In this document: positions 1 through 10,549 of the stretch, piece by piece
Position numbering within the stretch: the first letter of the stretch is position 1
How the letters are laid out: each line of letters opens with the position of its first letter
From: Phallusia mammillata
Lineage: Eukaryota > Chordata > Ascidiacea > Phlebobranchia > Ascidiidae
DNA: 64,000 nucleotides
Direction of reading: 5' to 3'
Assembly (NCBI GenBank): GCA_003260075.1
Contig: QLIY01000017.1
Coordinates: forward strand, 1 to 64,000
Position numbers and translations under genes: made by a program
The notes under the pieces: model-generated
Told to the model about the DNA's origin: nothing
Databases searched by the model: none
The model's input: only the letters and a program-made list of their open reading frames with translations

Positions 1-1989
1 TTATTCTTTTTGGCTGTCATGGTATTAGCTGTTAATGCCAACAGACAACCTAGTGAAATTTCTGATGATGATTATTCTGCACTTGGGCGTCTTATACCAC
101 TGCTTGGCGATACAAGCCCTGGAAGTGTATGGCCTAAACCACAAATGCAAACATTATCACCTATGGTCAGTTTCATTTATACTGTATTTATTGTTTCTAT
201 GATTGTCATCATTTTACAATTTCCAGGTGTACGAAGTGGCAGTACAAAAGTTTGCCTTCACATATGCTTCTACATCCTACAAGTGCGACTTGACAGAAGA
301 GGCTTTTAAACGATATGAGATGCTGATATACAACACTGCATCACAGTTAAAGCTTCGATTTAGGTGAGGACAAGTTACATGTTTGTTTGTTTGTTTTCTC
401 TATCTGGAATGCCTTCCCTTAACAGACCTAGAGCAGTACCATCTCTGACAACTTTGCCCCCCCCCCTATCTACCAATGAAAGCTATTTTACAGAATTTGG
501 TATATTGTGTGTAAATTTATATTCAAATGCTATTAGTGACTTTTTCGTTTCTTATTGGAAGGAAGCAATGGCTCCCCCCCCCCCACTTCCTTTTGTTAGA
601 CTCATTGGAGATTGGTGATAGTGCACTACTTACTGCTCAATCTGTTTGGGGTGTTCTACGAGGTATGCATGATCAATTTTCATTGTTTTTTGTAATCATC
701 ATTTATGTTGCATTGCAGGATTGGAAACATTTTCACAGCTGTTGTGGCAAACTGATACCAATCAGGTATTGTACCTCAGTCATTTTTTAATTTCTGTGCA
801 AAATAATTATTGATAAACTTTCAAATCTCTAGGTACTCATGAATAAAACAAGCATCTTGGATCCCCCCCCCCACTTCCTTTTGTTAGACTCATTGGAGAT
901 TGGTGATAGTGCACTACTTAGTGCTCAATCTGTTTGGGGTGTTCTACGAGGTATGCATGATAAACTTGCATTGTGTTTTGTAATCATTATTTGTATTGCT
1001 TTACAGGTTTGGAAACATTTTCGCAACTGTTGTGGCAAACTGATACCAATCAGGTATTTTACCTCCGTCATTTTTTAATTTTGTGTAAAAAATATTGATA
1101 AATTTTTAAATCTCTGGTAGGTCCTTATGAATAAAACAAGCATCTTGGACTTTCCAAGATATGCTCACCGTGGTATTTTGCTGGATACTTCTAGGCACTA
1201 TCTACCAATGAAAGCTATTTTACAGAATTTGGTATATTGTGTGTAATTTTATATTTAAATGCTGTCAGTGTCTTTATCGTTTATTATTGGAAGGAAGCAA
1301 TGGCTTACAACAAGATTAATGTGTTTCATTGGCACATAGTTGATGATCAATCTTTTCCATTTGTGAGCAGAACATACCCTGATTTAAGTAACAAGGTATG
1401 GCATTTTGTGGAAGAAGATTGTGGTTCAAAACAACATCAAACATTTTGTGTTCACCCAAACTTCTATTTGTGTTTAAAATGTAACAATGTATTTTAAATT
1501 CTCACTGTCCAGGTGAAGTTTTGTAACCCAGTTTAACAAAATGAATTGTCATAAAAGACAGTTTCCTTTGCAGGGTGCATACAATCCATCTACTCACATA
1601 TACACCCCTGAAAATGTTGCTGCAGTGATACCCCCCCCCCGCAGGGTGCATACAATCCATCTACTCACATATACACCCCTGAAAATGTAGCTGCAATAAT
1701 AGAGTTTGGTCGGTTGAGGGGAATCAGAGTAGTTCCCGAATTCGACACTCCAGGACATTCCCAGTCATGGGGTAAAGGTCAAGCCGGTCTCCTGACACCA
1801 TGTTATTCCAGTAGGTTTATTGTGCAAACGTTTGGTATCATGTGACAGTAAATGCTGCATTCAGTAAAATATAAGCCAGGTTCACAGTTCATGATGCACT
1901 TTGAAAAGAAAACTCAATATGAACTACTTCTATGAAACATTAACCAAAATAACACCAATCCAACCTATTATTATGGGCCCCCTTCCCTG

Positions 1990-2029
<40 letters not shown>

Positions 2030-4183
2030 TTATTCCAGTAGGTTTATTGTGCAAACGTTTGGTATCATGTGACAGTATATGCTGCATTCAGTAAGATATA
2101 AGCCAGGTTCAGCAGTCATGCAGTTTGAAAAGAAATTACAACACAATATAAACTACTTATATGAAACATTATCCAAAGTAACACTAATCCAGACTATTAT
2201 TAATTGATAAAAAATGTCAAATAAAACTTGTAATTCCTACACCACAAAACAGATGGGAAACCAGATGGCACTTTTGGTCCAATTGACCCAACTGTGAATT
2301 CTACTTACACTTTTATTGAGGGTTTGTTTACGGAAGTAAAAAGTGTATTTCATGATCAGTACATTCATCTTGGTGGTGATGAAGTCAGTTTTAATTGCTG
2401 GTAAGTTTTGACCAAATGTCTGCAAAGAGATGTTTTTGGCTTATGTGCATGTAATATTTTGCAGGAAGTCCAATCCAGACATTACAAAGTGGATGGCAGC
2501 GCAGAACATCACAGGTGACTATGCAACACTGGAGTCTGTCTACATCCAGCAAATTCTGGACATATCTGCCAGTGTTGGATACAGCTATATTGTTTGGCAA
2601 GAAGTGATAGACAACGGAGTAAAGGTATGCTGTGTGTGCATTTTTTATCACATGTTTAAAATATATTGCTATGATGATTATCATGTGACTGTTTGTTTCA
2701 TAACTCTATTTGTCAAAAACAATATATATTTTTAAAATAGGTCAAAAATGACACAGTGGTTGAGCCCCCCCCCCCAGCTATATTGTTTGGCAAGAAGTGA
2801 TAGACAACGGAGTAAAGGTATGTTGTAGTTGCATTTCTTATCACATTTTAAAAATATATTGCTATGATGATTATCATGTGACAGTTTGTTTTATAACTCT
2901 ATTTGTCAAATACAATCTATTTGTTTAAAAAAGATCAAAAATAACACAGTGGTTGAAGTGTGGAAAGACAACAAGCCAGATGAAGAGCTAGCCAAAGTGA
3001 CAGCAAAAGGTTATCGAGTCTTACTTGCTGCTCCATGGTATCTCAGTCGCATTTCCACTGGAGAAGACTGGCATAAATATTATTTATACGAGCCATCCAA
3101 TTTTAATGGTGGGATTTTTATGGGTCCCCTTTTCTGAAGGGGACACATATTGTTTTAGTATGTATTTTTTTCTCTAATGCTGGTTTGTTGTACTCGTTTG
3201 GTCAAGAAAGAGTGCCTTAAATTTATTCGACTTTACACAGATCTTAGTTTTTGATCCTCCTGAAGTTTGACCCCGAATGACCCAGCGGTTTACAGGCCCC
3301 CCCCCCGTTTGACCCCGAATGACCCAGTGGTTCACCCACAGGCCCCCAAAATGTTTTTTTTTTAAACGGCTGTGCTGACTAAAGTATATGAGCTAGGAGT
3401 TTCATGCTTTGTTGTTTGGTGCAATGTAAGTTATTCATAAAAATGTTCTACCTTTACAAAGAATTTGTCCATTTTCACCTCTTAAACCCCCAAGTGGACC
3501 AGTCTGATCATCGTTATGTAATTTTAAATATTTTTGTGTAGCTTTCCCGAAAAAACAAATCCTAAACTTCTTTTTTATTTTAGGAACTGATGCACAAAAG
3601 CAGTTACTAATGCCCCCCCCCCGTTTGGTGCAATGTAAGTTATTCATAAAAATGTTCTACCTTTACAAAGGAATTGTCCATTTTCACCTCTTAAACCCCC
3701 AAGTGGACCAGTCTGATTATATAATCACTATTGTTATGTACTTTTAAATATTTCTGTGTAGCATTCTCGAAAAAACAAATCCTAAACTTCTGTTTTATTT
3801 TAGGAACTGATGCACAAAAGCAGTTACTAATTCCCCCCCCCCATGGGGAGAGTATGTGGATGGTACCAATGTGACTCCAAGGCTGTGGTTCGTCTAAAAT
3901 TTATTGTGTTTTGAAATGTTTGTATTTTTGTACACAACTTATATATTTAGGCCCAGAGCAAGTGCAGTAGCAGAGCGTCTATGGAGTGCTGAAGATGTCA
4001 ATGATGTTGAGGAAGCTACACCTAGACTTCATGAGCATCGTTGCAGAATGGTTCGGTAAGTTACAAAGGATGTGTAAGAAAATTCCTCAATATATTTTAT
4101 GCTCTACATTGTTGTTTAGGAGGGGCATACCTGCAGAACCACTTCATACTGGGTATTGTACTCATGAATGGAATAACATTTAA
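1..4183 (+). CDS. HEXB: Beta-N-acetylhexosaminidase (GH20), 5'-partial, disturbed by assembly
   Basis: Lysosomal glycosidase that removes terminal beta-linked GlcNAc/GalNAc from gangliosides and glycans. Exons I can place: 1-165 (signal-peptide tail [13 protein letters not shown], then VWPKPQM), 227-363, 426-464 (cut by a C run), about 873-950, 1007-1053 ([10 protein letters not shown]), 1121-1231 ([14 protein letters not shown]), 1294-1395 ([12 protein letters not shown]), 1645-1810 (FDTPGH), 2253-2400, 2465-2624 (YIVWQEV), 2934-3108 (APWYLSRIS), 3804-3887 (interrupted by C run 3833-3842), 3951-4055 (AVAERLWS), 4120-4183. The catalytic Asp-Glu pair lies in LGGDE at 2372-2383. Phases agree between consecutive intact exons. 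Extra copies of exon pieces at 475-863, 1574-1630, 2776-2817 and 3584-3612 are not part of the model. The initiator ATG may lie just left of the window. HEXA versus HEXB is not settled; ascidians may have a single gene. Confidence 0.9.
465..1305 (+). repeat. Out-of-order duplicate of two hexosaminidase blocks bounded by C runs
   Basis: Two diverged fragments sit between C runs at 465-474, 574-584 and 863-872. Block B' (475-573) is a copy of 1199-1305; block A' (585-862) is a copy of 873-1145. The natural order in the gene is A then B, but the inserted copies run B', A', A, B. Copies differ by scattered substitutions and small indels. This looks like allelic contigs placed in the wrong order, with C runs as gap fillers. 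Confidence 0.8.
1570..1701 (+). repeat. Direct duplication across a 10-C run (hexosaminidase exon start)
   Basis: Copy 1 (1570-1630) and copy 2 (1641-1701) both begin gcagggtgcatacaatcc and encode the start of the [10 protein letters not shown] exon. They flank exactly ten C (1631-1640). Copy 2 continues into the intact exon, so copy 1 is the surplus contig end. Confidence 0.8.
1803..2207 (+). repeat. Direct duplication across a 38-C run
   Basis: The sequence starting ttattccagtaggtttattg at 1803 recurs at 2030, directly after 38 C (1992-2029). Copies are clearly diverged, with substitutions and small indels. They lie in the intron after the FDTPGH exon. Confidence 0.75.
2583..2955 (+). repeat. 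Direct duplication across an 11-C run
   Basis: Copy 1 (2583-2764) and copy 2 (2776-2955) cover the end of the [13 protein letters not shown] exon, the intron and the start of the next exon (VKNDTVVE versus IKNNTVVE), separated by C at 2765-2775. The gene model uses exon 2465-2624 and then exon 2934-3108. Confidence 0.8.
3265..3340 (+). repeat. Short direct duplication across a 10-C run
   Basis: The phrase gtttgaccccgaatgaccca occurs at 3265 and again at 3307, on both sides of C run 3297-3306, inside a hexosaminidase intron. Confidence 0.7.
3414..3842 (+). repeat. Direct duplication with two 10-C runs (GTDAQKQLL exon)
   Basis: Copy 1 is 3414-3612 and copy 2 is 3623-3832, split by C run 3613-3622. 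Both end with the exon start [10 protein letters not shown] second C run (3833-3842) follows copy 2 and stands where the conserved GGEA/C-type residues before WGEYVDGT should be, so real coding sequence is missing here. Confidence 0.85.
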
Positions 4184-4449
4184 CATGAAACCTAACATTT
4201 TTCATATCAACTGATTTTCGTTGCTTTTCACTGTCATTTACCTTGCAATAACCCTTTATCCTAAAGGGAAAATTGTTTTACTTGATGGAGCACTTTGTAA
4301 TATTCTTACATACTTAATATGCACAACGGTCATGTGTAATTGTCCTTACTGATTTTTTATCAATTTTAAGACACACAGTTTGTAATTTTGCATCATCTGT
4401 TTGCTATATGATGTAATCAGTTGTGTTATTGAGCCTCAATGCTATAACT

Positions 4450-5109
4450 CAGTGGTTCCAAATCTTTTTTGACGCGACCCAAATAATTCCTAAAATTTTT
4501 GTTTTGTGGTTTCCTGCGACCCATAGAGATGCGTTACTGTTTTCGTTGTGATTGTGAGCAAACAACACTTCTTTTGTTGAAAACAATGGGGCATTACTCA
4601 ATAGAGGAGAATCCTATACATTCAACATCAAATTACACTATATTTACCAAATGAAATACAAATACTTCACAGTTTGGGAAGCGCTATTAGGCCTATGGGA
4701 AGTGTGAAAGTGGAACAAGTTTAAGGGAAGGCTTGTTACATAGATTAAACAAAGTTTTTCTGTGACAAAGCACAAATAATTGCCAGTGAACACAATATAT
4801 TCAAAGACCAGCATGTTTAAGCTAATGTGCCCCTTCACAAAACGAAAAAAATCTGCTTGTCGGATCAAGTTAGCTGAGTTTCACCGTTTTGACAAGTTTA
4901 TATATTTACAATCAGTAATGTTGAGATCGCCCCGACATTTAAAAACTGTCACCAACATCCCTTCGGTGGATCGCCCCCGCTGAAGAACCCTGATATAAAT
5001 CCTTGGGGAAAAATAAAGCTACGAAACGTAATCAAATAGTAAATCCTATTATTGTCACAGAAACAAGCAACCCAACTTTGGGTCGCGACCCATAGGTTTG
5101 GAAACACTG
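4450..5109 (+). mobile_element. Non-autonomous hAT-like element
   Basis: The left end reads cagtggttccaaatcttttt and the right end reads ggtttggaaacactg, an imperfect terminal inverted repeat of the hAT type; both ends also carry gcgaccc/gggtcgc. The 8 bp flanks ctataact (4442-4449) and ctaaagct (5110-5117) agree at 6 of 8 positions, fitting an aged 8-bp target duplication. No transposase frame is seen inside. Confidence 0.65.
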
Positions 5110-5117
5110 CTAAAGCT

Positions 5118-6089
5118 AACTACAGGCTACATATTTACACTCACATGTGAATTGTAAACATGGTGTGAGACGGACTTTCGTAGACAGCACATCATTTTAA
5201 GTAAATTGGGAAATTTGCCAAGGCGCTTCAGTCTTGTGCACTTACTAAAGTTCGCATAGCTTGCGAGGTAAATACGTGTTTAGTCTACAACTGTTACAGT
5301 TTAGCTCTTGGAAGACGTTTCTAAAGACATCATAAACAAACAGAAAATATGGTTTCAGTTTTTCCATGTGAATGCTGTGCCACATTAGACATTACGCCTG
5401 AGTGGCCCATAGCCTAGGCTACTCTTGATACGACTTTCATCGTCTTACATTCGTGATTCGAAAGGGTGGTTAAAACTATTTTTACTACGGAAAGCATAAA
5501 TTAACTTAAATTAGTAATCCACTCATTTGGACAGTCAAATCATTATTCAAGTGATTCTTACATTCAATGTAATTTTGTTTACAGCGTGTCGCCTATTTAA
5601 CGTAGTAGTACTTTTTGGTTGAAACTGTAGTCAGTTGTTGTTCTTTCGGTGGAGGCAGAGTCACCATATAATCTATTCTATGGCCCCGGTGGAGCCACTT
5701 AGAACAAATGTTGGACTGTATTCGCATAATTCAGTTTTCAAATACTAAACTTGTTTATTATGTGGCTGGCGTAACACCCGGTTTGGAGGCGCTAGCAGTG
5801 CCTGTACCGCTCTTCGCAAAACACTGCTGTACTTTTTCACCACCCTACACTGCTTGAATTCCAATGTTGCCCAACGACGTCTTAAAAGTGATATAACTTC
5901 TAACAACTCATTTGTGACAAAATTAATTCTGTTCGTTACATGGTTCTTATCGGTCAGAATATTTTTTGAAAAGCATAGAACTCACGGCCCACCTTGGTCC
6001 AAATGGATCCGTGTTTGGCGCCTGTATGCTTTTGACCGTTCGACAATTTTTAATACACGTATACAATCCCAATTTACAATTTGATATCA
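5118..6089. other. Intergenic spacer without recognised gene
   Basis: Only short chance reading frames (at most about 76 codons). No conserved domain, RNA gene or clear repeat recognised. Confidence 0.5.
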
Positions 6090-6239
6090 GGCAGGGCCGA
6101 GTGGTTAGTGAAACCGCCTTGTGTTAACAAGGTCTGGATTTAACTTGAATTACGTTTCGGTATTTCCTTGAGCAAGAAACTTTGTCCAACCGAGTGGAAC
6201 CTAAAGGATTGAAACAAGGTCACCGAGTATAAAAAAAAT
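6090..6239 (+). mobile_element. tRNA-derived SINE-like element
   Basis: The head resembles a tRNA pol III A box (gggccgagtggttagtg), followed by a weak B-box-like ggtctggattt. A central ccttgagcaagaaactttgtcc resembles the conserved core of many marine-animal SINEs, and an A-rich tail ends it at about 6239. No clear target duplication was identified, and the B box is degraded. Confidence 0.5.
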
Positions 6240-6667
6240 AGACAAGATTGTAACTTAGTTTTTATTACAGGATTTTTCTCGCAGAGAGTAGGCATCATAC
6301 GTCGACGATCACTGATTATACGTGGATTTTTCTGCTATCAGAATCAGTCAACAAATATACCTATCGTTGAACACAATTTGTCGACTGATTTTGATGAGGA
6401 AAGGAACACCAGTTGGGAATCACTTTGGTGATTGTAGCGAAAGTTATTCCTTCAATCGGTCCTGAATCAAAAGCGTTTCAAAAGTCTTCATCGCAACAGA
6501 AGGATTTAAAGAAAATATTGATTTCGAAGGGTTTTTGATAACCTGTTATGCTAAATCTAAGTAAGAATATATCTCACTTCATCTATGTAAGCAGGATTTA
6601 CAGTATCCCATGTGGCAGTAAAACTTTTGAATTCAACCATGTCGTCGTCAGTTTTAATGGCTATATC

Positions 6668-7092
6668 AAGGGTTGCCATACCGTCCTTATTTCTAAGATT
6701 TGTCCTTATTTTGAACGGCCTTGCCATACCGTCCTTATTTCTAAGATTTGTCCTTATTTTGAAAGGCTCTGTCTTAGAAAAGTTTATTGTCCTTATTTCT
6801 AAGATTTGTCCTTATTTTTGACCTGAGTCCTTCTTTTGTCTTATTTTCAACAATTACCGGTTAAATTCCTGCTACAAATGAAAGTAAACCTAGACCTGAG
6901 CTGTTGTGCGATGCACGAAGTATTTTCTACGAACAAAAAGTGACTGAAACTGATTGTTTCTGCCCAAATATTGCATATGATATGCCACGGATCGTATAAA
7001 TGCAAAGATTTGTTCAAAAACGTTTGTTTTGTTTCGTATGAAATTATTTTTCGGTTGTCCTTATTTTTGGTTTCAAGTCGATGGCAACCCTG
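6668..7092 (+). mobile_element. hAT-type MITE with perfect 8-bp target duplication
   Basis: The left end aagggttgccat and right end atggcaaccctg form an inverted repeat. The flanking octamer gctatatc is identical at 6660-6667 and 7093-7100. It is 425 bp with no coding frame. Internally it carries tandem copies of tccttatttctaagatttg (about 6685-6823) and a further ttgtccttatttttgg near the right end. Confidence 0.8.
6685..6823 (+). repeat. Tandem repeat of a TCCTTATTTCTAAGATTTG unit inside the MITE
   Basis: Three main copies of the unit, each followed by tccttatttt, occur in this stretch, spaced by short variable segments. They lie wholly inside the hAT-type element. Confidence 0.75.
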
Positions 7093-7235
7093 GCTATATC
7101 TCTCTTCGTAGGTTGATGGATTTCCTCCAAAAGTAAGAACGTTGTTTCTTTATTGATTCTTTGAAAATTCTTGTCATAAGAATGTAAAATAAGTCTCGGC
7201 TGAACGAAGGCATGAATGTTTTCTTACGTCAAGTC

Positions 7236-7312
7236 GTAATGAACCTTCGCGACCCTCTCAAAACTGAATGTCGACCCTATTGGGGACGCGATTGGAGGTT
7301 GAGAAACACTAA
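7236..7312 (+). mobile_element. Possible solo right end of a hAT-like element
   Basis: The stretch ends ggaggttgagaaacact, resembling the reverse complement of the hAT end cagtggttctcaacctcc seen at the right edge of the window. It contains gcgaccctctcaaaactg upstream. No matching left end was found. Confidence 0.3.
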
Positions 7313-7440
7313 TTTATGTCTTTCCAAAACACTCTTAAGTGTACTGTTCCAAACAAAAACGTGAACATAATAACGAGTTGGTGTTATGTACAGAGAACGC
7401 TAAGTTCGTTTCATGTTAGTGATAATTTACCAAAACAAAT

Positions 7441-7500
7441 GACATGACCTGCGCATGTTACGTCTAGCGACAACCGTGCGCGACATGACCTGCGCATGTT
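7441..7500. promoter_or_regulatory. Duplicated GC-rich 19-mer upstream of BCL7
   Basis: gacatgacctgcgcatgtt occurs perfectly at 7441-7459 and 7482-7500, about 145-200 bp before the BCL7 start codon, in a CpG-rich patch. The tgcgcat core is similar to NRF1-type sites; a regulatory role is inferred only from position and sequence. Confidence 0.35.
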
Positions 7501-7643
7501 GCGCGACACGCGACAGCATCTGCCGGCAAAGCCTTTTGTTTGTGGCTGTTTCAGAAAAATGTACAGAAGTTTGTTGATCCTGTAATTCTATTCTTCATTC
7601 TACTATAATAGTAGTACTATTTGCAAAAGCAATACATATAAAA

Positions 7644-8642
7644 ATGTCTTCAAGTCGCTCGTCTCGGGCTGAAACAAGAAGTAGGGCAAAGGATGATATC
7701 AAACGGGCAATGACAGTTTTGGAAAAAGTCAGAAAATGGTTTGTTAGTTTTGATTTCCCTACATTACGTTAGATAAATTATTTTAAACAAGTTGTTAAAC
7801 AGGGAGAAAAAATGGGTTTCATTGGCCGATTCTTCTCTTCGTATTTACAAATGGGTTCCTGTTATGGAAACTAAGGAAACAGTTGTAAAGGAATCCAGTC
7901 AATCAGGTATTGTTATGTTAATCACCACAGTTATGAACAAAAACTGCTATTAACATCATTACACCAGTTTTAACATGTTTAGATTTGCAGCAGTTTTGTA
8001 GTTAAAAATTATTTCCCATTAGAATTTCCTTCGTAACTTGAAAAAATAATATTTCCACAATCCATTTTTCTGCAAAAATGATGCAACTTTTAAATTTGCT
8101 GTTAATTACTGGGTCCTGAACAATGGCAAAAATACTTTTTAACAACAACTGATGTAACAGCAGATATTACATGGAGAAAAGATACAGACAAAACACAAAA
8201 TGATTCTACTATAAAAACAAATCCCATAAGCACAACTGGGTCACTGGAGAACTCATCTGATCCATCAAGTATGAAACTTATATTTTTATACTTTACACTG
8301 GAATGTGATGTATTTACCAATTTAATAAAATAGATCGCACCAGTGCATCCACCCCATCATCGGCACCAAGTCCTGCAGACTTGGATGAAAGTTCTATGGA
8401 TTCAACCTCAACTTGGCAAGATGAAAAATCCAGAGATTCTATGTATTGTCAAAACAGCAATAGTTCAGACTTTCCAACCACCGTCACCACTACTGTCACA
8501 AAAGAAAGTGTGTACTAATCTCATGTTATATTGGTTGTTTGTTGTGCATCTTACTGATATTTTTATGCATTTAGATGATTTTTCAATGAAGAGGTCTGCA
8601 ACACCAACTGACCCAGCAATCAAAAGGTTGCGGACAGAGTAA
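7644..8642 (+). CDS. BCL7: BCL7 family protein (BAF/SWI-SNF chromatin remodelling subunit)
   Basis: Five exons: 7644-7738, 7803-7906, 8161-8268, 8334-8507, 8575-8642, giving 182 residues with phases that agree at every junction. The N-terminus carries the BCL7 signature: [15 protein letters not shown], then VRKWEKKW, then [10 protein letters not shown]. The rest is a Ser/Thr-rich low-complexity tail ending KRLRTE. In vertebrates BCL7A/B/C are small nuclear subunits of BAF complexes; the conserved N-terminal block is the family-defining part. The ATG at 7644 is preceded by aaa and gives exactly the family N-terminus. The intron 2 acceptor is a NAGNAG (cagcag at 8158-8163), so a one-alanine splice variant is possible. 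AATAAA lies at 9317-9322. Confidence 0.93.
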
Positions 8643-8809
8643 TGGAGTTAATGTTTTATTTTTTATATTTCTTTACCTTTTCATCCAACTGCTTTTGACT
8701 AAATGATGATTGTTGTCCTTGTGTGTGAATCATTTAAAAATACTGGACTCTATGATGTGGCAAGAACAAAATATGTCTAGTAACAACAGAAAATGTGTCG
8801 AACCCAGGA

Positions 8810-8912
8810 CAGTGGTTCCAAATACTTTGCATTTCTCAGGGGACTGTTGTCCTGATCCATTTCCTGAACAGTTAAACACTGTACAGCATTATACCAGGGT
8901 TGAGAACCAATG
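8810..8912 (+). mobile_element. Possible short hAT-end MITE
   Basis: The left end cagtggttccaaatac and right end gggttgagaaccaatg can pair as imperfect inverted repeats of the same style as other hAT elements here. No target duplication is visible, so the limits are uncertain. It sits in the BCL7 3' region. Confidence 0.35.
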
Positions 8913-9015
8913 AAACCTAACAACCTCCTCATCCACTTTTCTGGGTAACATTTTAGTACCTCACTTAACACTAAAGAATGATGAAAAGTGCATGTTCAAA
9001 ACATATGGGTCACAG

Positions 9016-9264
9016 TTCTTGCCAAACTGTATTTCAATATCATACTTTTATGTTCTGGTAGGCTAAGACTAAAATGCGTTACTTAAAAATGTAATACTGC
9101 CTTTTTTGAAGTTCTGGTCTTAACATTAACATGTACCCCCCCCCCTTCTTGCCAAACTGTATTTCAATATCATACTTTTATGTTCTGGTAGGCCAAGACT
9201 AAAATGCGTTACTTAAAAATGTAATACTGCTTTTTTTGAAGTTCTGGTCTTAACATTAACATGT
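9016..9264 (+). repeat. Direct duplication across a 10-C run (BCL7 3' region)
   Basis: Copy 1 (9016-9135) and copy 2 (9146-9264) are nearly identical and flank exactly ten C (9136-9145). Confidence 0.8.
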
Positions 9265-9316
9265 TTTTCAACTGTTGTTATCGGATATTTTTGTAGCTCA
9301 TTTGTACAACATTATG

Positions 9317-9322
9317 AATAAA
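9317..9322 (+). other. AATAAA, candidate BCL7 polyadenylation signal
   Basis: First good AATAAA downstream of the BCL7 stop. The distance is inflated by the duplicated block at 9016-9264. Confidence 0.4.
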
Positions 9323-10326
9323 AATGTTGGAACCGTATTTTTATAGCAGTCCAAATGCACCAGGATTAATACAATGCATTTCACAAAAGTCAAACCAAAA
9401 GCAGTGTTTTCCGAATTCCCATCTTTAAGAAATTCCTCATGAGGAAAAAATTATTAAAACTCTAGGAAAGTGAATATATGTTTGTGCGTATTTTGAAAAA
9501 ATATTATAAGGTTCTGGAAATTACTTTCTTGTCAATATAAGATTGCATTTGATTTAGCTTTGTTCAGTTTAGCTTATACTGTAGATATTGGAAGTGGTGA
9601 AAATGTCAAGTGAGTAATTAGTCAAAAAATATTAGACCCACTTAGGTAAATTATCGTTGAAAACATCAAGGCTGTTTTTAAAAGTTTTAAGATGTGAATT
9701 ACGAAATACCAAGAAAAAGTCTGAACCTCAAAATAGTCGACAAACTTAGCAAAGCAATATTTTACATTTGAAAAGCACGTTTTTGGTGAGGATACGGTAG
9801 CATATGTGGCTCCTAATTATTATTGAGCACACGTATGGTCCAATATTGCTATAATTTGTCAGAAAAAATGAGTTATACGGAGTTAATTGCATCTTATTTC
9901 GTAATCGATCAAACAAATCAGTTTCTAAATCCGTTGTTTGTATTGCCTCAATGACAAGCAACGTATTTTAGTTTACCTCCGACAGATGGCTTCAGATGGA
10001 TATTTTTCATTAGGCTAATTGGGTAAAAAATGGCCGCTGTCTGAAATAAAAAACACCGCGAGAGGTATGCAGTAGATTTTGTCTGGTGAACTTGAGTTGG
10101 GTTTATTTCGCTTGGTGACAAACAACATAGAGACACAATTGCACTTTTAGTGACTAAAACAACCATCAAGCCGTAAACAGCTACGCGCAACGTTAAAACG
10201 AAAAGTAGCGGGCACACCTGGTGGATAATGGCTGAACGCGCTGCAGCCATACTGTAACTGGTTTGAAACCAATCTCGTAAAACAAAAGTAGCCAATCGAA
10301 CCGCAAACTCATTTTCCTTTTAAATA

Positions 10327-10549
10327 AAGATTACCAACAGCAAAATTACAACTGACGTTATCAGCGTGATGCGTAAAGCAGCGCCTTTGGCACACGAATT
10401 AAAAAAAACTGAAATTGAAATAACAAAATACTACCCCCCCCCCAAGATTACCAACAGCAAAATTACAACTGACGTTATCAGCGTGATGCGTGAAGCAACG
10501 CCTTTGGCACACGAATTAAAAAAAACTGAAATTGAATTAACAAAATACT
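10327..10549 (+). repeat. Direct duplication across a 10-C run
   Basis: Copy 1 (10327-10433) and copy 2 (10444-10549) both begin aagattaccaacagcaaaatt and flank ten C (10434-10443). They differ by a few substitutions (for example gtaaagcagcg versus gtgaagcaacg). Confidence 0.8.

Noticed and set aside
9948..10295. 115-codon minus-strand frame
   Set aside because: Hydrophobic stretches but no recognisable family or splice partners.
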